From Streptococcus sp. (GTDB lineage Bacteria; Bacillota; Bacilli; Lactobacillales; Streptococcaceae): a stretch of DNA of 64,000 nt. Position numbers and translations under genes: made by a program. This document shows, in pieces, positions 47,855 to 56,582 of the stretch. The stretch covers positions 62,001 to 126,000 of the forward strand of contig JAUMZQ010000003.1 of the NCBI GenBank assembly GCA_030528055.1. Direction: 5' to 3'. The notes beneath the pieces were generated by a model. The model ran no database searches, was not told the origin of the DNA, and saw nothing but the letters and a program-made list of their open reading frames with translations. Within the stretch, counting starts at the first letter, position 1, and every line of letters starts with the position of its first letter.

Positions 47855-47925
47855 ACAAGTGAAAGGCAATCTCACTTGTCGAATGAAATTGAAAGGAAAC
47901 TCAGTTGGGAAAACCAACTGAGTTT
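47855..47925 (+). promoter_or_regulatory. Two consecutive hairpins between the second DAHP synthase and acpS
   Basis: ACAAGTGA (47855-47862) pairs with TCACTTGT (47872-47879), and AAACTCAGTTGG (47897-47908) pairs with CCAACTGAGTTT (47914-47925). The second has only TTTTA after it, so it is at most a weak terminator. An AAAGGA sequence lies just before the second stem, 42 bp upstream of the acpS ATG. Confidence 0.6.
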
Positions 47926-47938
47926 TATCACATAAATT

Positions 47939-48301
47939 ATGATAATAGGACACGGAGTGGATATAGAAGAAATTTCTTCTATCCGAAAAGTTTACGAAAG
48001 AAATCCTCGCTTTGCTCAAAAAGTTTTAACAGAGGCTGAGAACAAACGTTTTGAACAATTATCTGGCAATAGAAAATTCGAATTTTTAGCAGGACGTTGG
48101 TCCGCAAAAGAGGCTTTTTCTAAAGCTTGGGGAACTGGAATTGGTAAATTGCGTTTTCAAGATTTAGAATTGTTGAATGATGAAAAAGGAGCACCAGTAT
48201 TTACCAAAAGCCCTTTTTCAGGTAAAATATGGGTATCGCTTAGCCATAGTGGTAATTTGGTAAGTGCCAGTGTGATTTTGGAGGAAAGAGATGAAAGCTA
48301 G
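47939..48301 (+). CDS. acpS: Holo-[acyl-carrier-protein] synthase
   Basis: 120-residue AcpS, which transfers phosphopantetheine from CoA to acyl carrier protein. Asp8 in [12 protein letters not shown] and Glu in [13 protein letters not shown] are the Mg2+ ligands. The start is MIIGHG, fixed by family alignment, yet no Shine-Dalgarno sequence precedes it within 20 bases. The only candidate (AAAGGA, 47892-47897) is separated by a stable hairpin. It overlaps alr by 11 bp. Confidence 0.94.
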   Translation: MIIGHGVDIEEISSIRKVYERNPRFAQKVLTEAENKRFEQLSGNRKFEFLAGRWSAKEAFSKAWGTGIGKLRFQDLELLNDEKGAPVFTKSPFSGKIWVSLSHSGNLVSASVILEERDES

Positions 48302-49397
48302 TCCGCATAGACCAACCAAGGCAATCGTTGATTTATCTGCCATTGCTTTTAATATTCAACAAATTAGTGCTCATATTCCCAAAAAGGTGGAGAAATGGGC
48401 TGTCGTGAAAGCAAATGCTTATGGACATGGAGCTGTCGCTGTTGCAACTCATATCAATGATATAGTTGATGGATTTTGCGTTTCCAATATAGATGAAGCA
48501 TTAGAGCTACGTACAGCTGGTTTGACTAAGAAAATTCTTATATTGGGAGTATCAGCTCCTAATACAGTATCATTAGCTATAGAGAAACAGGTAAGACTGA
48601 CAGTTGCTAGTCTAGAATGGCTGAATTTAGCTTTACAAGAAACCAACGATTTTACTGGATTAACGGTTCATTTGAAATGTGATTCAGGAATGGGGCGTAT
48701 CGGTTTTAGAAAAGAAGCAGATGTTCAAGAAGCTATTCGATTGCTGGAGAAAGCTGGTGCAAAAGTTGAAGGCATATTTACTCACTTTGCTACAGCGGAT
48801 GAGCAAGATGCAAAGAAATTTCAAACCCAACTGAATTGTTTTCAAACAATGCTAGCTAGTTTAGAAGATGTCCCTCCTCTCGTTCATGCAAGTAATTCGG
48901 CAACTACATTGTGGCATGATGAAACCATCATGCAAGCCGTTCGTTTAGGTGATGTAATTTATGGTTTGAATCCAAGTAATGATGTGCTAGACTTTCCTTA
49001 TGATATACAGCCAGCTCTATCTCTTGTTTCAGAACTGGTTCATGTAAAAGAACTAGAAGCTGGTTCAGATGTTGGCTACGGAGCTACCTATACCAGTACT
49101 GAGAGACAATACATCGGAACAATTCCCATCGGATATGCAGATGGTTGGACTAGAGACATGCAAGATTTTCATGTTTTGGTGGATGGTCAATTTTGTCCGA
49201 TTGTTGGACGCGTCTCTATGGATCAGGTAACAATTCGATTGCCTAAACCCTATTCTTTAGGAACACCCGTTGTTTTAATAGGTAGAAGTGGCTCCCATTC
49301 GATAACAGCAACAGATGTTGCCAAACAACGTTCCACCATAAATTATGAAGTGGTTTGTTTGCTGAGCGACCGTGTGCCAAGAGTATACAAATCATAA
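48291..49397 (+). CDS. alr: Alanine racemase
   Basis: 368-residue PLP enzyme that makes D-alanine for peptidoglycan and teichoic-acid esters. The PLP lysine is Lys40 in [12 protein letters not shown], and the C-terminal catalytic Tyr lies in VGYGATYTS. It overlaps acpS by 11 bp, the usual streptococcal acpS-alr pairing. The start has GGAGGAAAGAG upstream. Confidence 0.97.
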   Translation: MKASPHRPTKAIVDLSAIAFNIQQISAHIPKKVEKWAVVKANAYGHGAVAVATHINDIVDGFCVSNIDEALELRTAGLTKKILILGVSAPNTVSLAIEKQVRLTVASLEWLNLALQETNDFTGLTVHLKCDSGMGRIGFRKEADVQEAIRLLEKAGAKVEGIFTHFATADEQDAKKFQTQLNCFQTMLASLEDVPPLVHASNSATTLWHDETIMQAVRLGDVIYGLNPSNDVLDFPYDIQPALSLVSELVHVKELEAGSDVGYGATYTSTERQYIGTIPIGYADGWTRDMQDFHVLVDGQFCPIVGRVSMDQVTIRLPKPYSLGTPVVLIGRSGSHSITATDVAKQRSTINYEVVCLLSDRVPRVYKS

Positions 49398-49564
49398 TAG
49401 TGAGTTCTATGGATTTATCTTAGAAGTCTTCACCCTATCTTTTTGGACAGTATCTTTTATTTGAACAAATCACCCTTTCGTTTGTGAATAATAGATATGA
49501 TATTAATAGTAAACCATGAAATACTATTTTGTTCTCACTAGTCATTGACATTGAAAGAAATATA

Positions 49565-51580
49565 ATGAATTTACATCAACCTTTATCAGTTTTACCAGGA
49601 GTAGGACCAAAATCTGCTGAAAAATTTAGTAAATTAGGGATTGGTTGTTTGCAAGACTTATTGCTCTATTTTCCTTTTCGGTATGAAGATTTTAAAAGTA
49701 AAAATATTTTAGATTTAGAAGATGGAGAAAAAGCTCTCATTTCGGGTGTTGTAGCTACTCCGGCTACAGTTCAATATTATGGATACAAGCGCAATCGCAT
49801 GCGTTTTACCATCAAACAAGGTGAGATAGTGATTGCTGTTACTTTTTTTAATCAGCCTTATTTGGCAGATAAGATTCAAACAGGATCTACTCTTGCAATT
49901 TTTGGAAAATGGGATAAGACTAAGGCCAGTTTAACAGGAATGAAGATTTTGGCCCAAGTAGAAGATGAATTGCAACCAGTATACCGAGTCGCTCAGGGAA
50001 TTAGCCAAGCCAGTCTAGTTAAGTTGATAAAACTAGCCTTTAATCAGGGGTTAGATTTATTGATTGAGGAAAATCTTCCTTCCATACTTTTAGAGAAATA
50101 TCAATTGCTATCGCGTGCAACGGCAGTAAGAGCCATGCATTTTCCAAAGGATTTAAATGAATACAAACAAGCTTTGCGTCGCGTGAAATTTGAAGAATTA
50201 TTCTATTTTCAGATGCAATTACAAGTCTTAAAAAATGAAAATAAAAGTCAAGAAAATGGCTTGGTTATTTCTTGGGATAAGCTTCGTCTAGATGAAAAAA
50301 AATCAACATTACCATTTACTCTAACAGCTGCTCAAGAAAGAAGTTTATCTGAAATTCTTGAAGATATGAAATCACCCTACCACATGAATCGTTTGTTGCA
50401 AGGTGATGTTGGAAGCGGAAAAACCATTGTAGCAGGACTAGCGATGTATGCAGTTTATACAGCTGGCATGCAATCAGCCCTCATGGTCCCAACAGAAATA
50501 TTAGCCGAACAACATTTTGAAACCTTGTCTCAACTTTTTCCAGACCTCCAATTTGTATTGTTAACGGGCGGTATGAAAGCCTCAGAGCATAGAGAAGCCT
50601 TAGCTGCTATCAAATCAGGAAAGGTGGATATGATTATCGGAACCCATGCTTTAATACAAGAAAAAGTAATGTATCATCGTCTGGGGTTGATTATCATTGA
50701 TGAACAGCACCGCTTTGGGGTTGAGCAACGACGAATTCTTCGAGAAAAAGGAGATAACCCAGATGTTTTAATGATGACGGCTACTCCGATTCCGCGAACA
50801 TTAGCTATCTCAGCATTTGGTGATATGGATGTTTCCTTAATTGATCAGATGCCGAAAGGGCGCAAACCAATTGTGACTCGTTGGGTAAAACATGAGCAAT
50901 TAAAAGACGTTCTTGATTGGTTGCAAAAAAAATTAGCTCAAGGAGCTCAAGCTTATTTTGTTTCACCTTTGATTGAAGAATCTGAAGCCTTGGATTTAAA
51001 AAATGCTATTGAACTAGAAGAAGAACTCAAGCATTATTTTGGAGATACTGTGCCAGTTGCTTTACTTCATGGGAAGATGAAGAATAGCGAAAAAGAAAGC
51101 ATTATACAAGATTTTAAACAAAGAAAAACAGCCATTTTAGTATCTACAACAGTTATCGAAGTTGGGGTAAATATTCCAAATGCGACGATTATGGTAATCA
51201 TGGACGCTGATCGGTTTGGCTTAAGTCAACTGCATCAACTTCGAGGACGAGTCGGACGTGGTGAAAAACAATCCTATGCCATCCTCGTTGCAAATCCCAA
51301 AACTGAATCTGGCAAAAAACGTATGCAAATCATGACGGAAACAACGAATGGTTTTCTTTTAGCAGAGGAAGATTTAAAGATGCGCGGTTCAGGTGAAATA
51401 TTTGGAACACGCCAATCAGGAATTCCAGAATTTCAGGTGGCTAGTATTGTAGAAGATTATCCGATTTTAGAAGAAGCTAGAAAAGTAGCCATTCAAGTAA
51501 TCCAAACAGCCAATTGGCAAACAGATACTCATTGGAGTATAGTAGCCTTACATTTGCAAAAACAAGACTACCTTGACTAA
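49565..51580 (+). CDS. recG: ATP-dependent DNA helicase RecG
   Basis: 671-residue branch-migrating helicase for stalled forks and recombination intermediates. A wedge/OB domain occupies about 1-230; helicase motifs follow: Walker A GDVGSGKTIVA, IDEQHRFG (DExH), TATPIPRT, and motif VI QLHQLRGRVGRGE. MNLHQPLSVLPGVGPKSAEKF at 49565 is the family start; the upstream in-frame reading from 49529 adds 12 unrelated residues. It follows alr after 167 bp. Confidence 0.97.
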   Translation: MNLHQPLSVLPGVGPKSAEKFSKLGIGCLQDLLLYFPFRYEDFKSKNILDLEDGEKALISGVVATPATVQYYGYKRNRMRFTIKQGEIVIAVTFFNQPYLADKIQTGSTLAIFGKWDKTKASLTGMKILAQVEDELQPVYRVAQGISQASLVKLIKLAFNQGLDLLIEENLPSILLEKYQLLSRATAVRAMHFPKDLNEYKQALRRVKFEELFYFQMQLQVLKNENKSQENGLVISWDKLRLDEKKSTLPFTLTAAQERSLSEILEDMKSPYHMNRLLQGDVGSGKTIVAGLAMYAVYTAGMQSALMVPTEILAEQHFETLSQLFPDLQFVLLTGGMKASEHREALAAIKSGKVDMIIGTHALIQEKVMYHRLGLIIIDEQHRFGVEQRRILREKGDNPDVLMMTATPIPRTLAISAFGDMDVSLIDQMPKGRKPIVTRWVKHEQLKDVLDWLQKKLAQGAQAYFVSPLIEESEALDLKNAIELEEELKHYFGDTVPVALLHGKMKNSEKESIIQDFKQRKTAILVSTTVIEVGVNIPNATIMVIMDADRFGLSQLHQLRGRVGRGEKQSYAILVANPKTESGKKRMQIMTETTNGFLLAEEDLKMRGSGEIFGTRQSGIPEFQVASIVEDYPILEEARKVAIQVIQTANWQTDTHWSIVALHLQKQDYLD

Positions 51581-51685
51581 CTGTTAGAGTAGTTTCTATC
51601 CATTAAGTTTTCTCTAAGTCTTTTCTAAGCTATACTTAAGTTTAAAACAGTATGATTGAGATAGAAAATAAGAAGAGGTAATTTA

Positions 51686-51843
51686 ATGAGCAAAGCAGAC
51701 AAAAATAATTTTATACCGTTTAACAATGAGCAGAGTAGGATTGATAATAATGATTGGTGACTACATTTTGAGGATCTTATCTGCTGCTCTTAGTGCCTTT
51801 ATATAAAACCTTTGTTAAATATGGAATGAACCTCATAAAATGA
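51686..51843 (+). pseudogene. Small degraded membrane-protein gene downstream of recG
   Basis: An ATG at 51686, with AGAGGTAA upstream, opens a 24-residue frame (MSKADKNNFIPFNNEQSRI...) that stops at 51758-51760. A second frame then reads LLLLVPLYKTFVKYGMNLIK to a stop at 51841-51843, just before the terminator. Read together, with one nonsense codon and one frameshift between 51772 and 51790, they give a polar head plus one membrane helix of about 50 residues. I do not recognise the family. Two separate tiny peptides, or chance, are alternatives. Confidence 0.35.
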
Positions 51844-51852
51844 GATACTATA

Positions 51853-51896
51853 AAAACCACTCTTAAGTCTAGTAACCTAGATTTCAGAGTGGTTTT
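51853..51896. terminator. Bidirectional terminator between recG region and asparaginase
   Basis: AAAACCACTCT (51853-51863) pairs with AGAGTGGTTTT (51886-51896), with further inner pairing TCTAG/CTAGA. The gap 51581-51852 otherwise holds only the small degraded gene. Confidence 0.88.
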
Positions 51897-51897
51897 C

Positions 51898-52860
51898 TTA
51901 TCCTTCAAGATAATGTTTTAAATCTTGTTCTTTTAAACCTGCATTGATAGCAATAAGGAGTTTGAGGCGTGCTTTAGGAGCGTTGAGTTCTTTGATGAAG
52001 GATATCCCAGCTTCATGAAGTCTAACACCGCCACCTTCATAGGCATAAATTGGATCTGCGATTCCATTAAAACAACGAGAAACAAGAGCAACTGGAATTC
52101 CATAATTTACAATATCAGACAGCTTATTAGCCACTTCTTTAGGAAGATTTCCTGTACCGAAAGCTTCAATAATCAAACCGTCAAGAGTTGATAAATCGAG
52201 TATGTCTAATAGTTCTGTTTTCATGCCCGCATAAGCAGGAATAATAGGAATTAGCCCATTTATCTGTCCTAAATCAAAACGAGTACGAGGTTCTGCTGTT
52301 TTAAAATAGAGAATATCATGCTTCATAACCAACCCTAGTGGCCCATGAGTAGGAGTTTGGAAGGTTCCAACATTTGTAGTGTGAGTTTTGGTAACGTATT
52401 TGGCAGCATGAACTTCATCATTCATCACGACAAGCACCCCTTTATCTTGCGCTTTGGGATCACTAGCTACTCGTAAAGCTGTTAAGTAATTATATACACC
52501 ATCGCTTCCAAGCTCGTTTGAGCTACGCATGGCACCGGTCATTACGATGGGAATAGTAGGTAAATTCATGGTATCAAGAAAATAAGCTGTTTCTTCTAAG
52601 GTATCGGTTCCATGGGTAATAACAATCCCATCAAATTGGTCGGCGGTAGCTTTTATCTTTTGATAAAGTTGCAACATATGCTGAGGAGTGATATGAGGAC
52701 TAGGTAGGTTAAAAAAATCAATTACTGTAACTTCTATATCTTCAAGTGGAACAGTGACATGATTCATAGGATTTTCTTGATTCGTGATGATCATTCCTGA
52801 ACCATCTGCCTGCATGGAAATAGTTCCACCAGTATGTAAAACTAAGATTTTCTTTGTCAT
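51898..52860 (-). CDS. L-asparaginase, cytoplasmic type
   Basis: 320-residue asparaginase hydrolysing L-asparagine to aspartate and ammonia. The first catalytic Thr is in LHTGGTISM (about 9-17) and the second in ITHGTDTLEETAYFL (about 82-96). No signal peptide is present, so it is of the cytoplasmic type. ATG 52860 is used since GGAGATA lies between it and the upstream ATG at 52878. It stands alone, convergent with recG and divergent from the HAD gene by 64 bp. Confidence 0.93.
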   Translation of the reverse strand: MTKKILVLHTGGTISMQADGSGMIITNQENPMNHVTVPLEDIEVTVIDFFNLPSPHITPQHMLQLYQKIKATADQFDGIVITHGTDTLEETAYFLDTMNLPTIPIVMTGAMRSSNELGSDGVYNYLTALRVASDPKAQDKGVLVVMNDEVHAAKYVTKTHTTNVGTFQTPTHGPLGLVMKHDILYFKTAEPRTRFDLGQINGLIPIIPAYAGMKTELLDILDLSTLDGLIIEAFGTGNLPKEVANKLSDIVNYGIPVALVSRCFNGIADPIYAYEGGGVRLHEAGISFIKELNAPKARLKLLIAINAGLKEQDLKHYLEG

Positions 52861-52924
52861 AAGTGAGTATCTCCGCATTTTATGTTATAATTTATTGTAC
52901 CACAAAAAGAAAGAAACGAAGAAA

Positions 52925-54319
52925 ATGGAAGTAAAAGCTGTCTTTTTTGATATAGATGGAACATTAGTCAATGATAATAGGACTGTTTTAAACTCAACTG
53001 AAAAAGCGATAAAAAGTCTAAAAGAACAAGGGATTTTAGTTGGTCTAGCAACTGGACGTGGTCCGTTTTTTGTTCAGTCGTTCATGGAAAAATTAGACTT
53101 AGATTTTGCGGTTACCTATAATGGTCAGTTTATCTTTTCTAAAGAGAAGATAATTTCTGCAACTCCGATTGATAAGCAAAGTCTTCGCCGTCTGATTACC
53201 TATGCTAGAAAGCATAGAAAAGAAATTGCGTTGGCAACTCAAGAAGGAATTATCGGATCAAAGATTATGTCTTTTGGATTGACTCCGTTTTCTCAATGGA
53301 GCAGTCAATTTATTCCTAAAAAAATGAGACGGAGTGTTAGCTATGGATTTAATAGATTTATTAGTAAAATGTTACCACAGAATGAAAAGGAACTCGTAGA
53401 ATCTATTCAAAATCCTGTTTATCAAGTGTTAATTCTAGCTAATCCTGAAGAAAGTAGCCGTATTGAAAAAGAGTTTCCTGATTTAAAATTTACTCGAAGC
53501 AGTCCTTATGCAGTGGATATTATCAATAAGGGAATGTCTAAACTAGAGGGGATCCGTAGAGTCGGTGAAGAATATGGTTTTGACATTCATCAAGTCATGG
53601 CTTTTGGGGATTCAGATAACGATTTAGAAATGCTTTCAGGAGTAGGCTTATCTATTGCCATGGGAAATGGCACCAGTTCTGTTAAAGAAGTTGCAAAACA
53701 TACTACGACGAGCAATAGTCAAGATGGTATCCATAAAGCATTGGAACATTTTGGGATCCTAGAAGGAAAGAAAATCTTTACTAGTAACGACCGTCATTTT
53801 AATAAAGTAAAAGAATTTCATAGCGTGATGGATGGGAAAACACAGGAAGAACCGATCGCTTGGACATCAGAAACTGCTTGTCATAGAGCTGATTTTAAGG
53901 TTGAAGAATTGGTGGAGTTTATTCGTTCATCTAGCACATCAGAAGAAGATTTTGATCGTTCTATAGAATCTCTACATCAAGCTTTAGAACACGCGGCACA
54001 AAAAGTTCGTTCAAAAAATGAAGCAGCAGTTTCTCTTGTAGGACAAGTAGATGCTTTAATGGATTTGCTGTATTTCACTTATGGTAGTTTTGTTTTGATG
54101 GGAGTAGATCCAGAGAAGATTTTTGAAATTGTTCATCAAGCAAATATGGGAAAAATATTCCCTGATGGGAAGGCACATTTCGATGCTACCAGTCATAAAA
54201 TTTTAAAACCAGATAATTGGGAAAAAGACTATGCACCAGAACCAGCCATCAAAAAAGAACTAGAACGACAAATTCAGGCTTATCAACGTTCTATCCAGAA
54301 AAAACAAGATTCAGAATGA
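52925..54319 (+). CDS. Cof-type HAD hydrolase fused to a MazG/PRA-PH-like domain
   Basis: 464-residue two-domain protein. Residues 1 to about 270 are a Cof-type HAD phosphatase with FFDIDGTL (nucleophile Asp, about 7-14) and AFGDSDNDLEM. From about 285 a second helical domain begins (FNKVKEFHSVMDGK...), with acidic helices EALDRSIES-like and LVGQVDALMDLLYFTYG, resembling phosphoribosyl-ATP pyrophosphohydrolase/MazG-type nucleotide phosphatases. Most Cof proteins stop near 270 residues. A house-cleaning role on nucleotides or phosphorylated metabolites is inference. Start MEVKAVFFDIDGTL; the upstream reading from 52784 is antisense to asparaginase. Confidence 0.82.
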   Translation: MEVKAVFFDIDGTLVNDNRTVLNSTEKAIKSLKEQGILVGLATGRGPFFVQSFMEKLDLDFAVTYNGQFIFSKEKIISATPIDKQSLRRLITYARKHRKEIALATQEGIIGSKIMSFGLTPFSQWSSQFIPKKMRRSVSYGFNRFISKMLPQNEKELVESIQNPVYQVLILANPEESSRIEKEFPDLKFTRSSPYAVDIINKGMSKLEGIRRVGEEYGFDIHQVMAFGDSDNDLEMLSGVGLSIAMGNGTSSVKEVAKHTTTSNSQDGIHKALEHFGILEGKKIFTSNDRHFNKVKEFHSVMDGKTQEEPIAWTSETACHRADFKVEELVEFIRSSSTSEEDFDRSIESLHQALEHAAQKVRSKNEAAVSLVGQVDALMDLLYFTYGSFVLMGVDPEKIFEIVHQANMGKIFPDGKAHFDATSHKILKPDNWEKDYAPEPAIKKELERQIQAYQRSIQKKQDSE

Positions 54320-54356
54320 AAATGATTGTTTTTCTAAAAGTAAAATATTGAAATAG

Positions 54357-54387
54357 AAAATGCACAGAACTAAATTCTGTGCATTTT
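54357..54387. terminator. Bidirectional terminator between the HAD gene and the universal stress gene
   Basis: Perfect 13-bp arms AAAATGCACAGAA and TTCTGTGCATTTT with a 5-base loop between convergent genes. Confidence 0.9.
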
Positions 54388-54426
54388 TCAGTTTCAGATA
54401 ATGAAATCAGTAAATAAGGGTACGCA

Positions 54427-54879
54427 TTATAAAGTTTTTTCCTTATCTCTAACGACCAACAAATCCACTTTGGCATGGCGAAGGATATACTCTGATGATG
54501 AACCCACAAGTAGTCGTTCAAAGGCGTTTAAACCAGTGGCACCAACCATGATTAAGTCTACCTTGTGTTCATCAGGAATCTTTGTTGCTAATAGTGTTTT
54601 AGGGTTTCCCATTTCAATAACAGTGGTTACATGCTTTATGCCGATTTGATGAGCTCGTTCCTTGTAATCACTTGTTAGTCTTTGAGCGTCTTCCTCTAGT
54701 TCATCATAGACGTCAGCATCAAAGGTTGAGATACTTTGAAGTGCTCTGGTATCCACTACGTGAGCAATTGTCAAGCGAGAACCATTTCGGAGTGCAATGT
54801 TGATACTTTTTTCGAAAGCAAGTTCAGATTCACGAGAACCGTCAACTGCCACCATAATGTTTTCATATTTTTGAGTCAT
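54427..54879 (-). CDS. Universal stress protein (UspA family)
   Basis: 150-residue UspA-type protein with alpha/beta Rossmann-like fold. The ATP-binding loop G-x2-G-x9-G-S appears as GATGLNAFERLLVGSSSEYILRHA split near residues 116-139. Such proteins bind ATP and accumulate under stress; no specific task is readable. ATG 54879 is used because GGAGGG lies just upstream; a longer reading to 54966 is unlike the family. Confidence 0.92.
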   Translation of the reverse strand: MTQKYENIMVAVDGSRESELAFEKSINIALRNGSRLTIAHVVDTRALQSISTFDADVYDELEEDAQRLTSDYKERAHQIGIKHVTTVIEMGNPKTLLATKIPDEHKVDLIMVGATGLNAFERLLVGSSSEYILRHAKVDLLVVRDKEKTL

Positions 54880-54993
54880 AAAGCTGCCCTCCATCCTTAT
54901 TGGTACCTTTATTGTAAAACTTTTCACTAAAAAAGTAAAGACATAATAATATAGAAATTTGACCATAGAATTTTTAAAAAATGAGGTGCATGT

Positions 54994-55029
54994 TTGTCAA
55001 TCACCTTGTCTGGTGGTATAATAATACCA
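54994..55029 (+). promoter_or_regulatory. Aminotransferase promoter with a dyad over the -10
   Basis: TTGTCA (54994-54999), 17 bases, TATAAT (55017-55022). TGGTAT (55014-55019) and ATACCA (55024-55029) form a perfect dyad centred on the -10, where a repressor could block RNA polymerase. Confidence 0.6.
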
Positions 55030-55055
55030 TTCTGATGAATTGAGGAAAAGAGTGA

Positions 55056-56270
55056 ATGAAAGAATTTAATAAATCCAGTAAATTAGAACATGTTGCTTAT
55101 GATATTCGTGGTCCCGTATTAGATGAGGCAATGCGAATGAGAGCAAATGGAGAAAAAGTCTTGCGACTGAACACAGGAAATCCTGCTGAATTTGGATTTA
55201 CAGCTCCGGATGAAGTAATTCATGACTTGATTATGAATGCGCGAAATAGTGAAGGCTACTCAGATTCTAAGGGTGTTTTTTCCGCTCGAAAAGCCATTAT
55301 GCAGTATTGCCAATTGAAAAATTTCCCAAATGTTGATATTGATGATATTTATCTAGGAAATGGTGTCAGTGAATTAATTGTAATGGCTATGCAAGGATTG
55401 GTAGATGATGGCGATGAAGTCCTAGTTCCCATGCCTGATTATCCTCTTTGGACAGCAGCTGTTAGCCTAGCAGGTGGAAATGCTGTTCATTATATTTGTG
55501 ATGAAGAAGCAGAGTGGTATCCTGATATTGATGATATCAAATCAAAAATTACTTCAAACACCAAAGCGATTGTATTAATCAATCCGAATAATCCGACTGG
55601 TGCTCTTTATTCCAAAGAATTACTAGAAGAAATTGTTGAAATTGCTCGTCAAAATGACTTGATTATTTTTGCGGATGAAATTTACGATCGGATGGTAATG
55701 GATGGACATGTGCATATTCCTGTCGCAAGTTTAGCACCAGATGTTTTTTGTGTTAGTATGAATGGACTCTCTAAATCTCATCGTATTGCTGGATTCCGAG
55801 TAGGTTGGATGGTATTGTCAGGTCCTAAAGGGCATGTCAAAGGCTATATTGAAGGATTAAATATGCTGTCTAATATGCGACTTTGCTCAAATGTTTTGGC
55901 ACAGCAAGTTGTTCAAACTTCGCTAGGAGGTCATCAGTCCGTCGATGAGTTGTTGCTCCCTGGTGGTCGCATTTATGAACAACGCAATTTTATCTACAAA
56001 GCTATACAAGATATTCCGGGCTTGACTGCTGTCAAACCAAAAGCAGGTCTCTATATTTTTCCTAAGATTGATCGAGAAATGTATCGAATTGAAGATGATG
56101 AACAATTTGTTTTGAATTTCTTGAAGCAGGAAAAAGTATTATTAGTTCATGGACGTGGATTTAATTGGAAAGATCCAGATCATTTTAGAATTGTTTACCT
56201 TCCACGAGTAGATGAGTTGGCAGAAATTCAAGAAAAAATGACCCGTTTCTTACACCAATATCGTCGATAA
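55056..56270 (+). CDS. Class I aminotransferase (AlaT-like)
   Basis: 404-residue PLP-dependent aminotransferase. The PLP lysine is in SMNGLSKSHRIAGFRVGW (about residues 235-252); INPNNPTGALYS and FADEIYD are the other fold-type I landmarks. It most resembles AlaT-type alanine aminotransferases that make alanine from pyruvate and glutamate, but the substrate is not proven. The start follows GAGGAAAAG. It is a single-gene unit ending in a hairpin. Confidence 0.9.
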   Translation: MKEFNKSSKLEHVAYDIRGPVLDEAMRMRANGEKVLRLNTGNPAEFGFTAPDEVIHDLIMNARNSEGYSDSKGVFSARKAIMQYCQLKNFPNVDIDDIYLGNGVSELIVMAMQGLVDDGDEVLVPMPDYPLWTAAVSLAGGNAVHYICDEEAEWYPDIDDIKSKITSNTKAIVLINPNNPTGALYSKELLEEIVEIARQNDLIIFADEIYDRMVMDGHVHIPVASLAPDVFCVSMNGLSKSHRIAGFRVGWMVLSGPKGHVKGYIEGLNMLSNMRLCSNVLAQQVVQTSLGGHQSVDELLLPGGRIYEQRNFIYKAIQDIPGLTAVKPKAGLYIFPKIDREMYRIEDDEQFVLNFLKQEKVLLVHGRGFNWKDPDHFRIVYLPRVDELAEIQEKMTRFLHQYRR

Positions 56271-56282
56271 GAAAAAGAAATC

Positions 56283-56315
56283 TAGACAGTTGTATTTGCG
56301 ACAACTGTCTATTTT
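56283..56315 (+). terminator. Terminator of the aminotransferase gene
   Basis: TAGACAGTTGT pairs exactly with ACAACTGTCTA across a 7-base loop, then TTTT. Confidence 0.75.
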
Positions 56316-56582
56316 CGTATAGTTTTAAAGTATAATTTTATTGTCTTAGAATTGTAAGAAAATTGCAACCAAATGAAAAATTTCCTAAGTTGCAATAGGA
56401 TTCAAGCCATTAATGTTGATTTTTCAAAGGCTTTTAAAAAAATAAATTTGACATTTTGGTGACAAAGGAATCTTTTTAGATAAAAACTAGGAAAAAGTAG
56501 CTTTTCTATCATTGGCAAACATGATAGAATGGATTTGTCATTAATTTCATAATAATGATAAAAAAATTAGGAGAAACTTATT
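56316..56582 (+). promoter_or_regulatory. Upstream region of the SEC10/PgrA wall protein with a 9-bp dyad
   Basis: The gap is A/T-rich and non-coding. A TTGACA lies at 56448-56453 without a good -10. TTCTATCAT (56504-56512) and ATGATAGAA (56521-56529) form a perfect dyad with an 8-base spacer, and the right arm contains a TAGAAT that could be a -10. The ribosome site TAGGAGAAA precedes the ATG at 56583. Confidence 0.45.

Noticed and set aside
47897..47930. Hairpin before acpS as a strong terminator
   Set aside because: Only four T follow and then ATCACA; acpS and alr lie immediately downstream without a visible promoter, so full termination is unlikely.
52784..52924. Upstream extension of the HAD gene
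   Set aside because: The added 47 codons are antisense to the asparaginase gene; the family begins at MEVKAVFFDIDGTL.
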